Positions 31,800 through 40,899 of a DNA stretch of 49,139 bases are shown one piece after another (within the stretch, counting starts at the first letter, position 1; every line of letters begins with the position of its first letter). Made by a program: the position numbers and the translations under genes. Source of the DNA: Candidatus Pelagibacter sp. GTDB lineage: Bacteria > Pseudomonadota > Alphaproteobacteria > Pelagibacterales > Pelagibacteraceae. The DNA lies in assembly GCA_028408795.1 (NCBI GenBank), contig JAOOLP010000006.1, positions 1 to 49,139 of the forward strand. The letters are read 5' to 3'. The notes below the pieces were generated by a model. The model was not told where the DNA came from, ran no database searches, and saw only the letters and a list, made by a program, of their open reading frames with translations.

Positions 31800-31917
31800 A
31801 TATCTTAATTATAGTTGTTTTTTAAAATAATAAATTTTTAAATGAAACCGTGGTGACGCACCTTTAATTCAACTAGAAGTAGCGTAATAAAATAATTAAA
31901 ATTTAACTTATTACTGT

Positions 31918-31923
31918 TATAAG
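31918..31923 (+). promoter_or_regulatory. Possible extended -10 promoter for the S49 peptidase-glyQS operon
   Basis: TGTTATAAG at 31915-31923 fits an extended -10 element (TG, one base, then TATAAG), about 27 bases before the ATG at 31950. No good -35 hexamer was seen. The rest of the 150-base divergent gap holds no convincing gene or hairpin. Confidence 0.28.
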
Positions 31924-31949
31924 AATAATTGTAACTATCAAAAAAAAAT

Positions 31950-32762
31950 ATGTTTTCAATTTTCAAAAAAAAAACAGTAATTCCTCACGTGAGGCTAACA
32001 GGGATTATTGGCTCTGCTGGTAGATTTAAACAAGGTATGGAATTGGCAAATCAAAGGGATATCTTAAAAAAAGCTTTTTCAGTAAAAAAAATTTCTCATG
32101 TCGCTATTTCAATAAATTCACCGGGAGGTTCTCCAGTACAATCTCATTTAATTTACAGCTATATAAGAGAGCTTGCAGATAAAAAAAAAATAAAAGTTCT
32201 AATTTTTGCCGAAGATGTTGCTGCCTCTGGAGGCTATTTCATAGCTTGTGCAGGAGATGAAATATTTGCTAACTCAAGTTCAATAATTGGTTCCATTGGA
32301 GTTATATCAGCTTCTTTTGGATTTAAAGATTTGATTCAAAAGATTGGAGTTCAAAGAAGAGTTTATACAGCAGGAAAAAATAAAAGCACTTTAGACCCAT
32401 TTGTAGAAGAAAAAGAGGAAGATGTAAAAAGATTGAAAAATATTCAATTAGAGTTACATGCTGATTTTATTAAAGTAGTTGAAAATAGCAGAGGATCAAA
32501 ATTGAAAGATCCAGAAAAGAATAATATTTTTACAGGAGAATTTTGGACAGGTAAATCTGCTTTAAAGCTAGGTTTGATTGATGGCATTGGAAACGCCGAT
32601 CAAATTCTAAAAGAAAAATTTGGTGATAAAGTTATTATTAAAAACTTTGAAAAGAGAAAAGGATTTTTAGCAAAAAAACTTTCATCATCAATTTCGGATC
32701 CTATTGATAAAATAATAAATAATTTAGAAGAAAAATCGATGTGGCAAAGATTTGGTTTATAA
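31950..32762 (+). CDS. S49-family serine peptidase (SppA/SohB-like)
   Basis: Signal-peptide-peptidase-like serine protease with a Ser/Lys dyad. Likely catalytic residues are S93 in DVAASGGYFIACAGDE and K145 in YTAGKNKSTLDPF. SINSPGGSPVQS is the family oxyanion region. It is short (270 residues) and has one catalytic domain, with no clear signal peptide but a basic, hydrophobic N-terminus, resembling alphaproteobacterial S49 proteins encoded before glyQ. It abuts glyQ (stop 32762, ATG 32763), so it shares the glycyl-tRNA synthetase transcript. Confidence 0.9.
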   Translation: MFSIFKKKTVIPHVRLTGIIGSAGRFKQGMELANQRDILKKAFSVKKISHVAISINSPGGSPVQSHLIYSYIRELADKKKIKVLIFAEDVAASGGYFIACAGDEIFANSSSIIGSIGVISASFGFKDLIQKIGVQRRVYTAGKNKSTLDPFVEEKEEDVKRLKNIQLELHADFIKVVENSRGSKLKDPEKNNIFTGEFWTGKSALKLGLIDGIGNADQILKEKFGDKVIIKNFEKRKGFLAKKLSSSISDPIDKIINNLEEKSMWQRFGL

Positions 32763-33635
32763 ATGCCAAAAAAAAAGAAATTAAAATTTTTATCATTTCA
32801 AGAAATAATAATGAATTTACAAAAATTCTGGGGCAATTATGGTTGTGTAATTCTTCAGCCATATGATTTAGAAGTAGGGGCTGGCACATTTCATCCAGCA
32901 ACAACTTTAAGATCACTAGGACCAAATTCTTGGAAAGCAGCCTATGTACAACCTTCAAGAAGACCTACAGACGGCAGGTATGGAGAAAATCCAAATCGAC
33001 TACAACATTATTATCAGTACCAAGTTATAATCAAACCTTCTCCTGAAAATATCAAACAAATCTATTTAAAAAGTTTATCAGCTATTGGAATAGATGTAAA
33101 AAATCATGATATTAGATTTGTTGAGGATGATTGGGAAAGCCCGACTCTAGGTGCAGCGGGATTAGGCTGGGAAGTATGGTGCGATGGTATGGAGATTACT
33201 CAATTTACATATTTCCAGCAAATGACTGGAATAGAATGTAAACCAGTTCCTGTAGAATTAACTTATGGTTTGGAGAGATTGTGCATGTTTGTTCAGGGTA
33301 AAAAAAATGTATTTGATTTAGATTGGAATAATGAAGGCGTTAAGTATAGAGAAGTATTTTTACAAGCAGAAAAAGAATTTTCTGCTTATAATTTTGAATT
33401 TGCTAACACTGAAACTTTGTTAAAAAATTTTGAAGCTTGTGAAACAGAATGTAAATCATTGTTAGATAAAAAACTTTCTTTACCAGCTTATGACCAATGC
33501 TTGAAAGCTAGCCACTTGTTTAATTTACTTGATGCTAGGGGAGTTATTGGTGTTGCTGAGAGAACTGGTTATATAAATAGAATAAGAGAACTTTCAAAAG
33601 GGTGTGGGGCACTTTGGTTAAGCACTCAAATTTAA
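32763..33635 (+). CDS. glyQ: Glycyl-tRNA synthetase alpha subunit
   Basis: Catalytic subunit of the bacterial alpha2beta2 glycyl-tRNA synthetase. The 290-residue protein shows [59 protein letters not shown] and [13 protein letters not shown], all diagnostic. The ORF begins with [16 protein letters not shown]. The next in-frame ATG, just before NLQKFWGN, falls within the conserved region, so the first start is kept. It is followed by glyS after 6 bases. Confidence 0.98.
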   Translation: MPKKKKLKFLSFQEIIMNLQKFWGNYGCVILQPYDLEVGAGTFHPATTLRSLGPNSWKAAYVQPSRRPTDGRYGENPNRLQHYYQYQVIIKPSPENIKQIYLKSLSAIGIDVKNHDIRFVEDDWESPTLGAAGLGWEVWCDGMEITQFTYFQQMTGIECKPVPVELTYGLERLCMFVQGKKNVFDLDWNNEGVKYREVFLQAEKEFSAYNFEFANTETLLKNFEACETECKSLLDKKLSLPAYDQCLKASHLFNLLDARGVIGVAERTGYINRIRELSKGCGALWLSTQI

Positions 33636-33641
33636 ATTTTT

Positions 33642-35696
33642 ATGTCTGAATTTTTGCTCGAGCTTTATAGCGAAGAAATACCACCTCAGCTTCAAATAAA
33701 TGCCAGAAATCAACTAAAACAATTCATGGAAAAATCCTTAAAAAACGAAGGTGTAAACTATAAAGAATGTTTAGAGTATTCATGTCCGACTAGACTAAGT
33801 ATTTATATTAAGGGTCTTCCCGAAAATATAAAAATAAAACCCAACGAAATTAGAGGACCTAAAGTAGGTGTAGAGAAGAATATTTTAGAGGGGTTTATGA
33901 AGTCAAGGAATGTTTCCGCAAAAGATCTATTTAAAAAGTCGACAGAAAAAGGTGATTTTTACTTTATAAAAACTTTAGAAAAAAATATTTTAGTTGCAAA
34001 TTTACTGGCTACTATTTTGCCAAAAGCTATAGCGGAAATTAGTTGGAAAAAATCCATGAAATGGTCAACAAATAATTTGATGTGGGGAAGGCCTCTCAGA
34101 TCAATATTTGCTATATTTAATAGCAAAAAACTACTTTTTAAAGTTCAACATTTAGAGTCTTGTGACCATGTCATTATTGAACAAAATTTAGTTACAAAAT
34201 CTAAAAAGATTAAAAATTTTAATGAATATCAATCATTTCTTAAAACTAATAAAATTATATTGGATCAAAATGAGAGAAAAAAAATAATTTTAAAAAGATT
34301 TGACTCAGTTATAAAATTAAAAAATTATAAAAAACAATATAATGATCGTCTCCTAGAAGAAGTTGTCAATATCGTTGAAGATCCAAACGTTTTATTAGTC
34401 AACTTTGATAAAGATTATTTAAAGATACCTAATGAAATAATTATTTCTACGCTCGAAAAACATCAAAGATATTTTCCTATATTTGACTCCCGAGAAAAAC
34501 TAACCAATCAGTTTTTTGTTGTAGCAAACAAAAAAGATGAAAAAAAACTTATTACAGATGGAAATAGAAGAGTTGTAGACGCAAGACTTTCAGATGCTAA
34601 GTTTTTTTGGAAAAAAGACAGATCTAAAAACCTTATTAAACAAATAGCAAGTCTTAAAAAAATTACATTTTACGAAAAAATTGGAACAATCTATGACAAA
34701 ACTCAAAGAATTAGAAACCTTGCAGGCTTACTCTCTGATGAATTGAATATTAATAAAGAAAAAATTCAAGTAAGCGCTTCTATTTCAAAAGCAGATTTAT
34801 GTTCCGATTTAGTTGGTGAATATCCAGAATTACAAGGCGTGATGGGAAAGTATTTCGCTTTAGCCCAAGGTTTTGAGGAAGATGTGGCAAACTCTGTGAG
34901 CGAACACTATCTTCCTATTGGTTTAACATCTCGAGTACCAAAAAAACCTTTTAGCTATTCAATTGCTATTGTAGACAAGATTGATAGTTTGACCGGTTTT
35001 TTTTTAATAAATGAAAAGCCAACAAGCTCTAAAGATCCTTACGCGCTTAGAAGATCAGCAATTGGTTTACTAAGAATTATTATTGAAAATAAATTATCTA
35101 TTAAATTAAGAGAGATAATTAATTATTCTATAAGACTATATGAAGAACAAGGTGTGAGAATAGAAAATGAAAATACAGAAGTTGAGGTGCTTGAATTTTT
35201 AAATGAAAGAATGAGAAATATTTTAAAATTAAAAAATATCAAAACTGATATTATTGAAGCTTCGGTAAGCTCTAATGTCGGGGATAATTTTTTAGACCTT
35301 TATAAAAAGACAATGCTTATGAATAGATACATTAAAAAAGATGTTGGAATTAATGCTATTAGTTCCTACAAACGAGCGTCAAATATTACAGATAAAGAAG
35401 GGCAAGGAATTGATGGTAGACCTGATGTTGTTTTATTCAGAACAGAGGAAGAAAAACAGCTTTTTGAGAAAATTAATGAAATTAGAAAAGCTTTAACAGT
35501 GAAAGAAAACAATAAAGATTATGAAAACTTACTAATAAGGCTGTCAGAAACAAAACAATTTACAGATAATTTTTTTGACAACGTGGTTGTAAATGACGAA
35601 AATCAAGATATTAAGAAAAATAGACTAGAATTATTAAAAATGTTTTGTAATACATTTAATAGTTTTATTAATTTTTCTAAATTAGAAGGTATTTAA
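33642..35696 (+). CDS. glyS: Glycyl-tRNA synthetase beta subunit
   Basis: Second subunit of the alpha2beta2 GlyRS, binding tRNA-Gly. It opens with the family start EFLLELYSEEIPPQLQ and contains the HD-like segment EKHQRYFPIFD. DARLSDAKFFWKKDR, KADLCSDLVGEYPELQGVMG and DPYALRRSAIGLLRI are also present. At 684 residues it has the full length of the family. The stop overlaps the ppdK ATG by one base, so the synthetase and PpdK are probably co-transcribed, as in other alphaproteobacteria. Confidence 0.98.
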   Translation: MSEFLLELYSEEIPPQLQINARNQLKQFMEKSLKNEGVNYKECLEYSCPTRLSIYIKGLPENIKIKPNEIRGPKVGVEKNILEGFMKSRNVSAKDLFKKSTEKGDFYFIKTLEKNILVANLLATILPKAIAEISWKKSMKWSTNNLMWGRPLRSIFAIFNSKKLLFKVQHLESCDHVIIEQNLVTKSKKIKNFNEYQSFLKTNKIILDQNERKKIILKRFDSVIKLKNYKKQYNDRLLEEVVNIVEDPNVLLVNFDKDYLKIPNEIIISTLEKHQRYFPIFDSREKLTNQFFVVANKKDEKKLITDGNRRVVDARLSDAKFFWKKDRSKNLIKQIASLKKITFYEKIGTIYDKTQRIRNLAGLLSDELNINKEKIQVSASISKADLCSDLVGEYPELQGVMGKYFALAQGFEEDVANSVSEHYLPIGLTSRVPKKPFSYSIAIVDKIDSLTGFFLINEKPTSSKDPYALRRSAIGLLRIIIENKLSIKLREIINYSIRLYEEQGVRIENENTEVEVLEFLNERMRNILKLKNIKTDIIEASVSSNVGDNFLDLYKKTMLMNRYIKKDVGINAISSYKRASNITDKEGQGIDGRPDVVLFRTEEEKQLFEKINEIRKALTVKENNKDYENLLIRLSETKQFTDNFFDNVVVNDENQDIKKNRLELLKMFCNTFNSFINFSKLEGI

Positions 35697-38356
35697 TGGC
35701 AAAGGTAATATTTAGTTTTGATGACAAATCAGCAAAAAAACTAAAAAATAAAAAATATATATTAGGTGGCAAAGGAGCAAACCTTGGTGAAATGGGTAGA
35801 TTAGGCTTACCTGTTCCTCCAGGTTTTACTATATCTACTAATGTATGTGATATTTTTTACAAAAATAAAAAAAAATTACCTAATAAAATAATTAAAAATA
35901 TTGAAGCAGAATTAAAGCAAATTGAAAAAAAAACTAAAAAGAAATTTGGTGATTTAAAAAATCCATTACTTGTTTCAGTAAGATCTGGGGCACGTGTTTC
36001 AATGCCAGGTATGATGGACACAATATTAAATCTTGGTCTTAATGACAAAACAGTAGAAGCTTTAAGTAAAAAAACATCAAATGGCCGATTTGCGAAAGAT
36101 AGCTATAGAAGATTTATTCAAATGTATAGCAATGTTGTTCTAGGTATTGAGGGGCATTTGTTTGAAGAATTAATTGATAATTATAAACTTACCAAAGGAG
36201 TTTTGTTAGATACAGATCTTGATGAAAGTGATTGGGATGGATTAATTAAAAATTTTAAAGAACTAGTGGAAAAAGAAAAAAAAATTAGTTTTCCTCAAGA
36301 TGTTAAACAGCAACTTTATGGAGCTATAAACGCAGTATTTTTATCTTGGGAAAGCCAAAGAGCTAAGACTTATAGAAAATTAAATCAAATCCCAGATCAT
36401 TGGGGAACAGCAGTAAACGTTCAAGCTATGGTTTTTGGAAACATGGGAAAAGATTGTTCTACCGGAGTAGCTTTTACTCGAAACCCTTCAACAGGAGAAA
36501 AATTATTCTTTGGAGAATTTTTAATTAATGCCCAAGGTGAAGATGTAGTTGCTGGAACAAGAACACCTCAATACATTACAAAAAAAGCTAAACTAGACTC
36601 GGGCTCAAAAGAACTTTCAATGGAAGAAGTTATGCCTCAAGTTTACCAACAACTTGCAAAAGTTTTCGTTAAACTAGAAAAACATTATCGAGACATGCAA
36701 GATATTGAGTTCACTGTAGAAAATAAAAAATTATGGATGCTACAGACAAGATCTGGAAAAAGAACAGCAAAAGCAGCAATTAAAATTGCAGTAGATATGG
36801 TTAAAGAAAAGCTTATTTCAAAAAAAGAAGCAATATTAAGAATTGATCCAAACACACTTGATACCTTATTACATCCAACTTTAGATGAGAAAGTTGAAAA
36901 AGAAATTATTGCTTCTGGTTTACCTGCATCACCAGGAGCCGCAAGTGGAAAAGTTGTTTTCACTGCCGACGAAGCTGAAAGACTAAATGGAATGATGCAA
37001 GATACAATATTGGTCAGATTAGAAACTTCTCCAGAGGATATTCACGGTATGCATGCCGCAAAAGGAATTTTAACAGCACGAGGTGGAATGACAAGCCACG
37101 CGGCTGTAGTTGCAAGAGGCATGGGCAGGCCTTGCGTATCCGGTTCAAGTGAAATTACAATTGATTATGAAACAAAACAATTTAAAGCAGGAAATGAAAT
37201 TATAAAAGAGGGCGATGTTATAACCATCGATGGAGGAAGTGGAAAGGTAATAAAAGGTTTAGTTCCAACGGTTCAACCTGAAATATCGGGATACTTTTCT
37301 ACAATTATGAAATGGGCCGATGAATTTAGAAAATTAAGAGTTAGAACCAACGCAGAGACAGAAGAAGATAGCAAAACAGCAAGAGAATTTGGTGCTGAAG
37401 GTATTGGTCTTTGTAGAACAGAACACATGTTTTTTGACGAAGAAAGAATTTTGTCAGTAAGACAAATGATTTTATCTAGATCCATAGAAGATAGAAATCA
37501 TGCGCTGTTAAAGCTTTTACCTCATCAAAAAGATGATTTTAAAAAAATATTTAAAATTATGTCTGGTTTGCCGGTGACTGTGAGATTGTTAGATCCACCT
37601 TTGCACGAGTTTTTACCTAAAGCGGAAAAAGACATAGAAGAAGTTGCAAGATCTTTAAATTTATCTCCTAAAGAAATTAAAAATAGAATTGCAGAACTTC
37701 ACGAAGAAAATCCAATGTTAGGTCATAGAGGATGTAGACTTGGAATTTCATTTCCAGAAATTTATGAGATGCAGTGCGAAGCTATTTTTGAAGCATTAGT
37801 TGAACTAAAAAAAGAAAAAACAAAAGCAGCGTTTGTTGAAATAATGATACCATTAGTTTCAACAGATACAGAATTAAAAATTTTAAGAGCTTTAGTAAAA
37901 AGAATAGCTAAAAAAATTGAATTAAAAAATAAAACTAAGTTAGACTATATCGTTGGGACAATGATCGAGTTACCAAGAGCTGCCTTACAAGCTAAATCAA
38001 TCTCAAAACATGCAGATTTCTTTAGTTTTGGAACTAATGACTTAACACAAACTACGTTAGGTATTAGTCGAGATGACTCGGGTAAATTTTTAAATGATTA
38101 TATCAATAATAAAATTTTTGAAGTCGATCCTTTTGTGAGTATTGATCAAAGTGGAGTAGGTGAGCTTGTTGAACTAGCTTCTTCCAGGGGAAGAAAAGCG
38201 AATAAAAAACTTAAATTAGGTATTTGTGGTGAGCATGGTGGAGATCCAAAGAGTATTGAGTTTTGTTCTAGAACAGGTTTGAATTATGTTTCCTGTTCAC
38301 CATTCAGAGTTCCTGTTGCAAGACTAGCTGCTGCTCAAGCTGAGCTAAGAAGATAA
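35696..38356 (+). CDS. ppdK: Pyruvate, phosphate dikinase
   Basis: Interconverts pyruvate, ATP and phosphate with PEP, AMP and diphosphate, serving gluconeogenesis or a diphosphate-saving glycolysis. The 886-residue protein has all three modules. The N-terminal ATP-grasp part includes GGKGANLGEMGRLGLPVPPG and VSVRSGARVSMPGMMDT. The phosphohistidine domain GGMTSHAAVVARGMGRPCV puts the catalytic histidine at about H468. The C-terminal PEP/pyruvate barrel has GIGLCRTEHMFF and GICGEHGGDP. The last 12 bases overlap the convergent nadC gene. Confidence 0.98.
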   Translation: MAKVIFSFDDKSAKKLKNKKYILGGKGANLGEMGRLGLPVPPGFTISTNVCDIFYKNKKKLPNKIIKNIEAELKQIEKKTKKKFGDLKNPLLVSVRSGARVSMPGMMDTILNLGLNDKTVEALSKKTSNGRFAKDSYRRFIQMYSNVVLGIEGHLFEELIDNYKLTKGVLLDTDLDESDWDGLIKNFKELVEKEKKISFPQDVKQQLYGAINAVFLSWESQRAKTYRKLNQIPDHWGTAVNVQAMVFGNMGKDCSTGVAFTRNPSTGEKLFFGEFLINAQGEDVVAGTRTPQYITKKAKLDSGSKELSMEEVMPQVYQQLAKVFVKLEKHYRDMQDIEFTVENKKLWMLQTRSGKRTAKAAIKIAVDMVKEKLISKKEAILRIDPNTLDTLLHPTLDEKVEKEIIASGLPASPGAASGKVVFTADEAERLNGMMQDTILVRLETSPEDIHGMHAAKGILTARGGMTSHAAVVARGMGRPCVSGSSEITIDYETKQFKAGNEIIKEGDVITIDGGSGKVIKGLVPTVQPEISGYFSTIMKWADEFRKLRVRTNAETEEDSKTAREFGAEGIGLCRTEHMFFDEERILSVRQMILSRSIEDRNHALLKLLPHQKDDFKKIFKIMSGLPVTVRLLDPPLHEFLPKAEKDIEEVARSLNLSPKEIKNRIAELHEENPMLGHRGCRLGISFPEIYEMQCEAIFEALVELKKEKTKAAFVEIMIPLVSTDTELKILRALVKRIAKKIELKNKTKLDYIVGTMIELPRAALQAKSISKHADFFSFGTNDLTQTTLGISRDDSGKFLNDYINNKIFEVDPFVSIDQSGVGELVELASSRGRKANKKLKLGICGEHGGDPKSIEFCSRTGLNYVSCSPFRVPVARLAAAQAELRR

Positions 38357-39193
38357 TTCTAAACTAAAATCAAAAGATTTGGCGCTATGGGTTATAGCTC
38401 CTACCGAGATTCTATTAATTCCTGTGTTTGAAATTTTCTTAATATTTTTGAGAGTAGCGTTACCAGAATACTCAGTTTCATATTTATTTTTGCAAATTTT
38501 TAAACATTTTTTTAATTGTTTTGCGCTCATATTATCGAATAAAATTCTTTTAAATTTTATACCTAAAACTTGATTTAATTGTTTTAAGTTTTCTATCTCA
38601 ACAGTAATGATTTTTTTAGTTTTGACAGCTTTTTTGATCAATCTTTTTAAATTATTTTCAGCGCTTATATGATTATCTTTGATTAATATTTCATCACTTA
38701 AATTATAACGATGATTGTATCCTCCACCTTTTTTTACAGCATATTTTTCTAACAATCTGAGATTTGGTATAGTTTTGCGAGTACAGCATATTTTAGTTTT
38801 TTTATTTACTTTTTTAACATATTGGTTGGTTAAGGTAGCTATACCTGAAGCATGATTTAAAAAATTTAAAGCAGTCCTTTCAGCAATTAAAATTGTTTTT
38901 GTTTTAGCTTTTATTTCTGCAATAACTTTATTTTTTTTAATCTTTTTTCCATCTTTTATTTTTACTTTAAAACTTGCTTCTTTACCGATTAATTTGAAAG
39001 CTGCTTTACAAAAATCTAGTCCAGCAATAATTCCATTTTGTTTGGCAACGATCCTCGCTTTTGATTCCTTATTTTTAAAACTAATCAAATTAGTTGTGAT
39101 ATCGCCTCTAGGTTTTAAATCTTCATCTAGGGCTTTTTTAACGACAGAATTAATATATTTTTGATTTAATTTTAACACTGATCTAACGACCAA
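38345..39193 (-). CDS. nadC: Nicotinate-nucleotide pyrophosphorylase (carboxylating)
   Basis: Quinolinate phosphoribosyltransferase, forming nicotinate mononucleotide for NAD synthesis. The 282 residues include ALDEDLKPRGDITTNL, ERTALNFLNHASGIAT, the basic substrate loop TRKTIPNLRLLEKYAVKKGGGYNHR and DNMSAKQLK. It overlaps the nadA 3' end by 11 bases on the same strand and ppdK by 12 bases on the opposite strand. NadB is not encoded in this window, so the aspartate-oxidising partner of NadA must lie elsewhere or be replaced. Confidence 0.96.
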   Translation of the reverse strand: MVVRSVLKLNQKYINSVVKKALDEDLKPRGDITTNLISFKNKESKARIVAKQNGIIAGLDFCKAAFKLIGKEASFKVKIKDGKKIKKNKVIAEIKAKTKTILIAERTALNFLNHASGIATLTNQYVKKVNKKTKICCTRKTIPNLRLLEKYAVKKGGGYNHRYNLSDEILIKDNHISAENNLKRLIKKAVKTKKIITVEIENLKQLNQVLGIKFKRILFDNMSAKQLKKCLKICKNKYETEYSGNATLKNIKKISNTGINRISVGAITHSAKSFDFSLELSS

Positions 39194-40172
39194 TTTCAGC
39201 CATTCTTTTTACTGACTTACGAGCTGCATCAGCTATTTTTTTTTCTATAAAGATCTCATTTTTTTCATTTAATAAACAATCTAAAATCTTTTCTAGTGTA
39301 ATTTTCTTCATGTAAGGACATAAATTGCAAGGCTTTATAAATTCAACATTTGGATTATCAGATTGAACGTTGTCACTCATTGAACATTCTGTAACTAACA
39401 TTACTTTTTTTGGTTGGTTTTTTTTCACATAATCAATCATACTACCAGTTGACCCTGCAAAATCACACGCATCTAAAACATCGCTCGGACATTCTGGGTG
39501 ACCAATAACCTTTATTCCAGGATTATTTTTTCTTATATCCTCAATTTCTTTAGCTGAAAACTGCTCGTGAACTATACACGATCCTTTCCAAGAAATAATT
39601 TTTACCTTTGTTTGTTTTGCTACATAGTTTGCTAAGTGTTGATCGGGTAAAAATATTACCTGATCAGTCTTTAATGACTCAACAACCTTTACCGCATTAG
39701 CTGAAGTACAACAGACGTCTGTTTCAGCTTTTACATCAGCAGAAGTATTGACATACGATACTACTGGAACACCTGGATATTTTTTTTTTAGCAATCTAAC
39801 GTCTTCTCCTGTTAAAGATTCTGAAAGAGAGCAACCAGCCTTCATATCAGGAATGAAAACTCTTTTTTCAGGGCTCATTAATTTTGCAGTTTCAGCCATA
39901 AAGTGAACTCCACACAAAACAATTATATCTGCAGAAGTTTTGGCAGCTTCTACAGCTAAGGCTAACGAGTCCGCAGCTATGTCTGAGACACCGTGATAAA
40001 TTTCTGGTGTTTGATAATTGTGCGCAAGGATTACAGCATTTTTCTCTTTTTTAAGTTTATTTATTTTTTCAATTAATGGAGCATGTACTTTCCACTCAAT
40101 TTCAGGCACGTGTTTAGAGATTTTTTTATAAATCTCAGCTGTATTACTATTTAATTGCTCTTGTACAGACAT
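39183..40172 (-). CDS. nadA: Quinolinate synthase A
   Basis: 4Fe-4S enzyme condensing iminoaspartate with dihydroxyacetone phosphate to quinolinate. The 329-residue protein has the substrate motif AHNYQTPEIYH, SDIAADSLALAVEA, and VSYVNTSADVKAETDVCCTS. Candidate cluster cysteines lie in VLCGVHFM, in the DVCCTS/HPECPSD region and in KPCNLCPYMKKITL. The gene order nadA-nadC is translationally coupled (11-base overlap). The ATG is 63 bases from the divergent tRNA-Leu. Confidence 0.96.
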   Translation of the reverse strand: MSVQEQLNSNTAEIYKKISKHVPEIEWKVHAPLIEKINKLKKEKNAVILAHNYQTPEIYHGVSDIAADSLALAVEAAKTSADIIVLCGVHFMAETAKLMSPEKRVFIPDMKAGCSLSESLTGEDVRLLKKKYPGVPVVSYVNTSADVKAETDVCCTSANAVKVVESLKTDQVIFLPDQHLANYVAKQTKVKIISWKGSCIVHEQFSAKEIEDIRKNNPGIKVIGHPECPSDVLDACDFAGSTGSMIDYVKKNQPKKVMLVTECSMSDNVQSDNPNVEFIKPCNLCPYMKKITLEKILDCLLNEKNEIFIEKKIADAARKSVKRMAEIGR

Positions 40173-40235
40173 ACTTATTCTAATCTATCAACTTGAACTA
40201 AAATTGTCATTCATTTATTGTCGCATAATTAATAT

Positions 40236-40319
40236 GCGGTCGTGCTGAAATTGGTAGACAGGCACGCTTGAGGGGCGTGTGGGCTTCCCGTGAGAGTTCG
40301 AGTCTCTCCGACCGCACCA
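40236..40319 (+). tRNA. tRNA-Leu (anticodon GAG)
   Basis: An 84-base class II tRNA. The acceptor stem GCGGTCG pairs with CGACCGC. The anticodon arm CACGC-TTGAGGG-GCGTG gives anticodon GAG (reads CTC/CTT). A variable arm (GGGCTTCCCGT region) marks it as leucine type, the T arm is GAGAG-TTCGAGT-CTCTC, and CCA is encoded. It lies 63 bases from nadA, divergently. Confidence 0.97.
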
Positions 40320-40335
40320 AAAAAAGGGTATAAAT

Positions 40336-40452
40336 ATGGAATTTTTCCATAAACATAAAAGAATAATATTAATTGTTTTAATAATTTTATTTATTGAATT
40401 GAGTGGTTACGGTATTCTTGCTTCATTATCTAGACTGTTAAATGCTTTATAA
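40336..40452 (+). CDS. Possible 38-residue single-pass membrane peptide
   Basis: A short reading frame begins 16 bases after tRNA-Leu and ends 3 bases before the convergent DUF4396-like gene. The product starts with a basic head (MEFFHKHKR), continues with a hydrophobic stretch (IILIVLIILFIELSGYGIL) and ends SRLLNAL. This is a typical small inner-membrane peptide layout. No family is recognised and no function is claimed. The start codon sits in a small hairpin (ATGGAA with TTCCAT, 3-base loop). It fills the otherwise empty space exactly, which favours a real gene in so compact a genome. Confidence 0.5.
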   Translation: MEFFHKHKRIILIVLIILFIELSGYGILASLSRLLNAL

Positions 40453-40455
40453 ATT

Positions 40456-40899
40456 TTAATGACAGGCAGCATTAAATTTTTTTAACCTCCAATAATTATA
40501 AGGCCAAGGAGTTAAGAAGCCAGCTGTTAGCATAAAGGGTATTACCCACCAAGTTAGTTTCGCATCACCAACTAATAGATAATCCACTAAATTCATTGCT
40601 ATTTCCATGCTTATCATTGAAATGAAACTCATTCCCATCGCAGTCTTTAAAGCCTCTGAAAATTTAAATTTCTGTTTCATTAGAATAATTGTTTCAAGAA
40701 TAATACTTGTAATAAGCCCATTGATTATTGCTAAAATCATTATACCTAAAACAAAAAAAGGAATTTTCGTTATTTGAAAAAACAAAATAGTTCCAAAGTC
40801 TCCTATTGAACAACCTAATAAACACCACAAAGTATTCTTCGCACTTACTCTCCAAGTGTTATTACAAGACCAATTAAAATTTACATTTTTAGTTTTCAC
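40456..40899 (-). CDS. DUF4396-like membrane protein
   Basis: A 147-residue membrane protein with about four hydrophobic segments: near 23-40, 45-72, 88-108 and 118-133. The pattern W-x4-N-x6-A-x2-T-LWCLLGCSIGD, an alanine-rich core and the WPYNYWRLKK end resemble DUF4396 proteins, often found near copper- or heavy-metal-handling genes. Function is unknown. The C-terminal CH and the CLLGC pair could bind metal, but that is speculation. It overlaps ygfZ by four bases, so the two are coupled. Confidence 0.72.
   Translation of the reverse strand: MKTKNVNFNWSCNNTWRVSAKNTLWCLLGCSIGDFGTILFFQITKIPFFVLGIMILAIINGLITSIILETIILMKQKFKFSEALKTAMGMSFISMISMEIAMNLVDYLLVGDAKLTWWVIPFMLTAGFLTPWPYNYWRLKKFNAACH

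Noticed and set aside
31846..31860. Very short leader frame (four codons starting ATGAAACCG) before the S49 peptidase
   Set aside because: Four codons with no ribosome-binding site or attenuator hairpin next to it; chance is the simpler reading.
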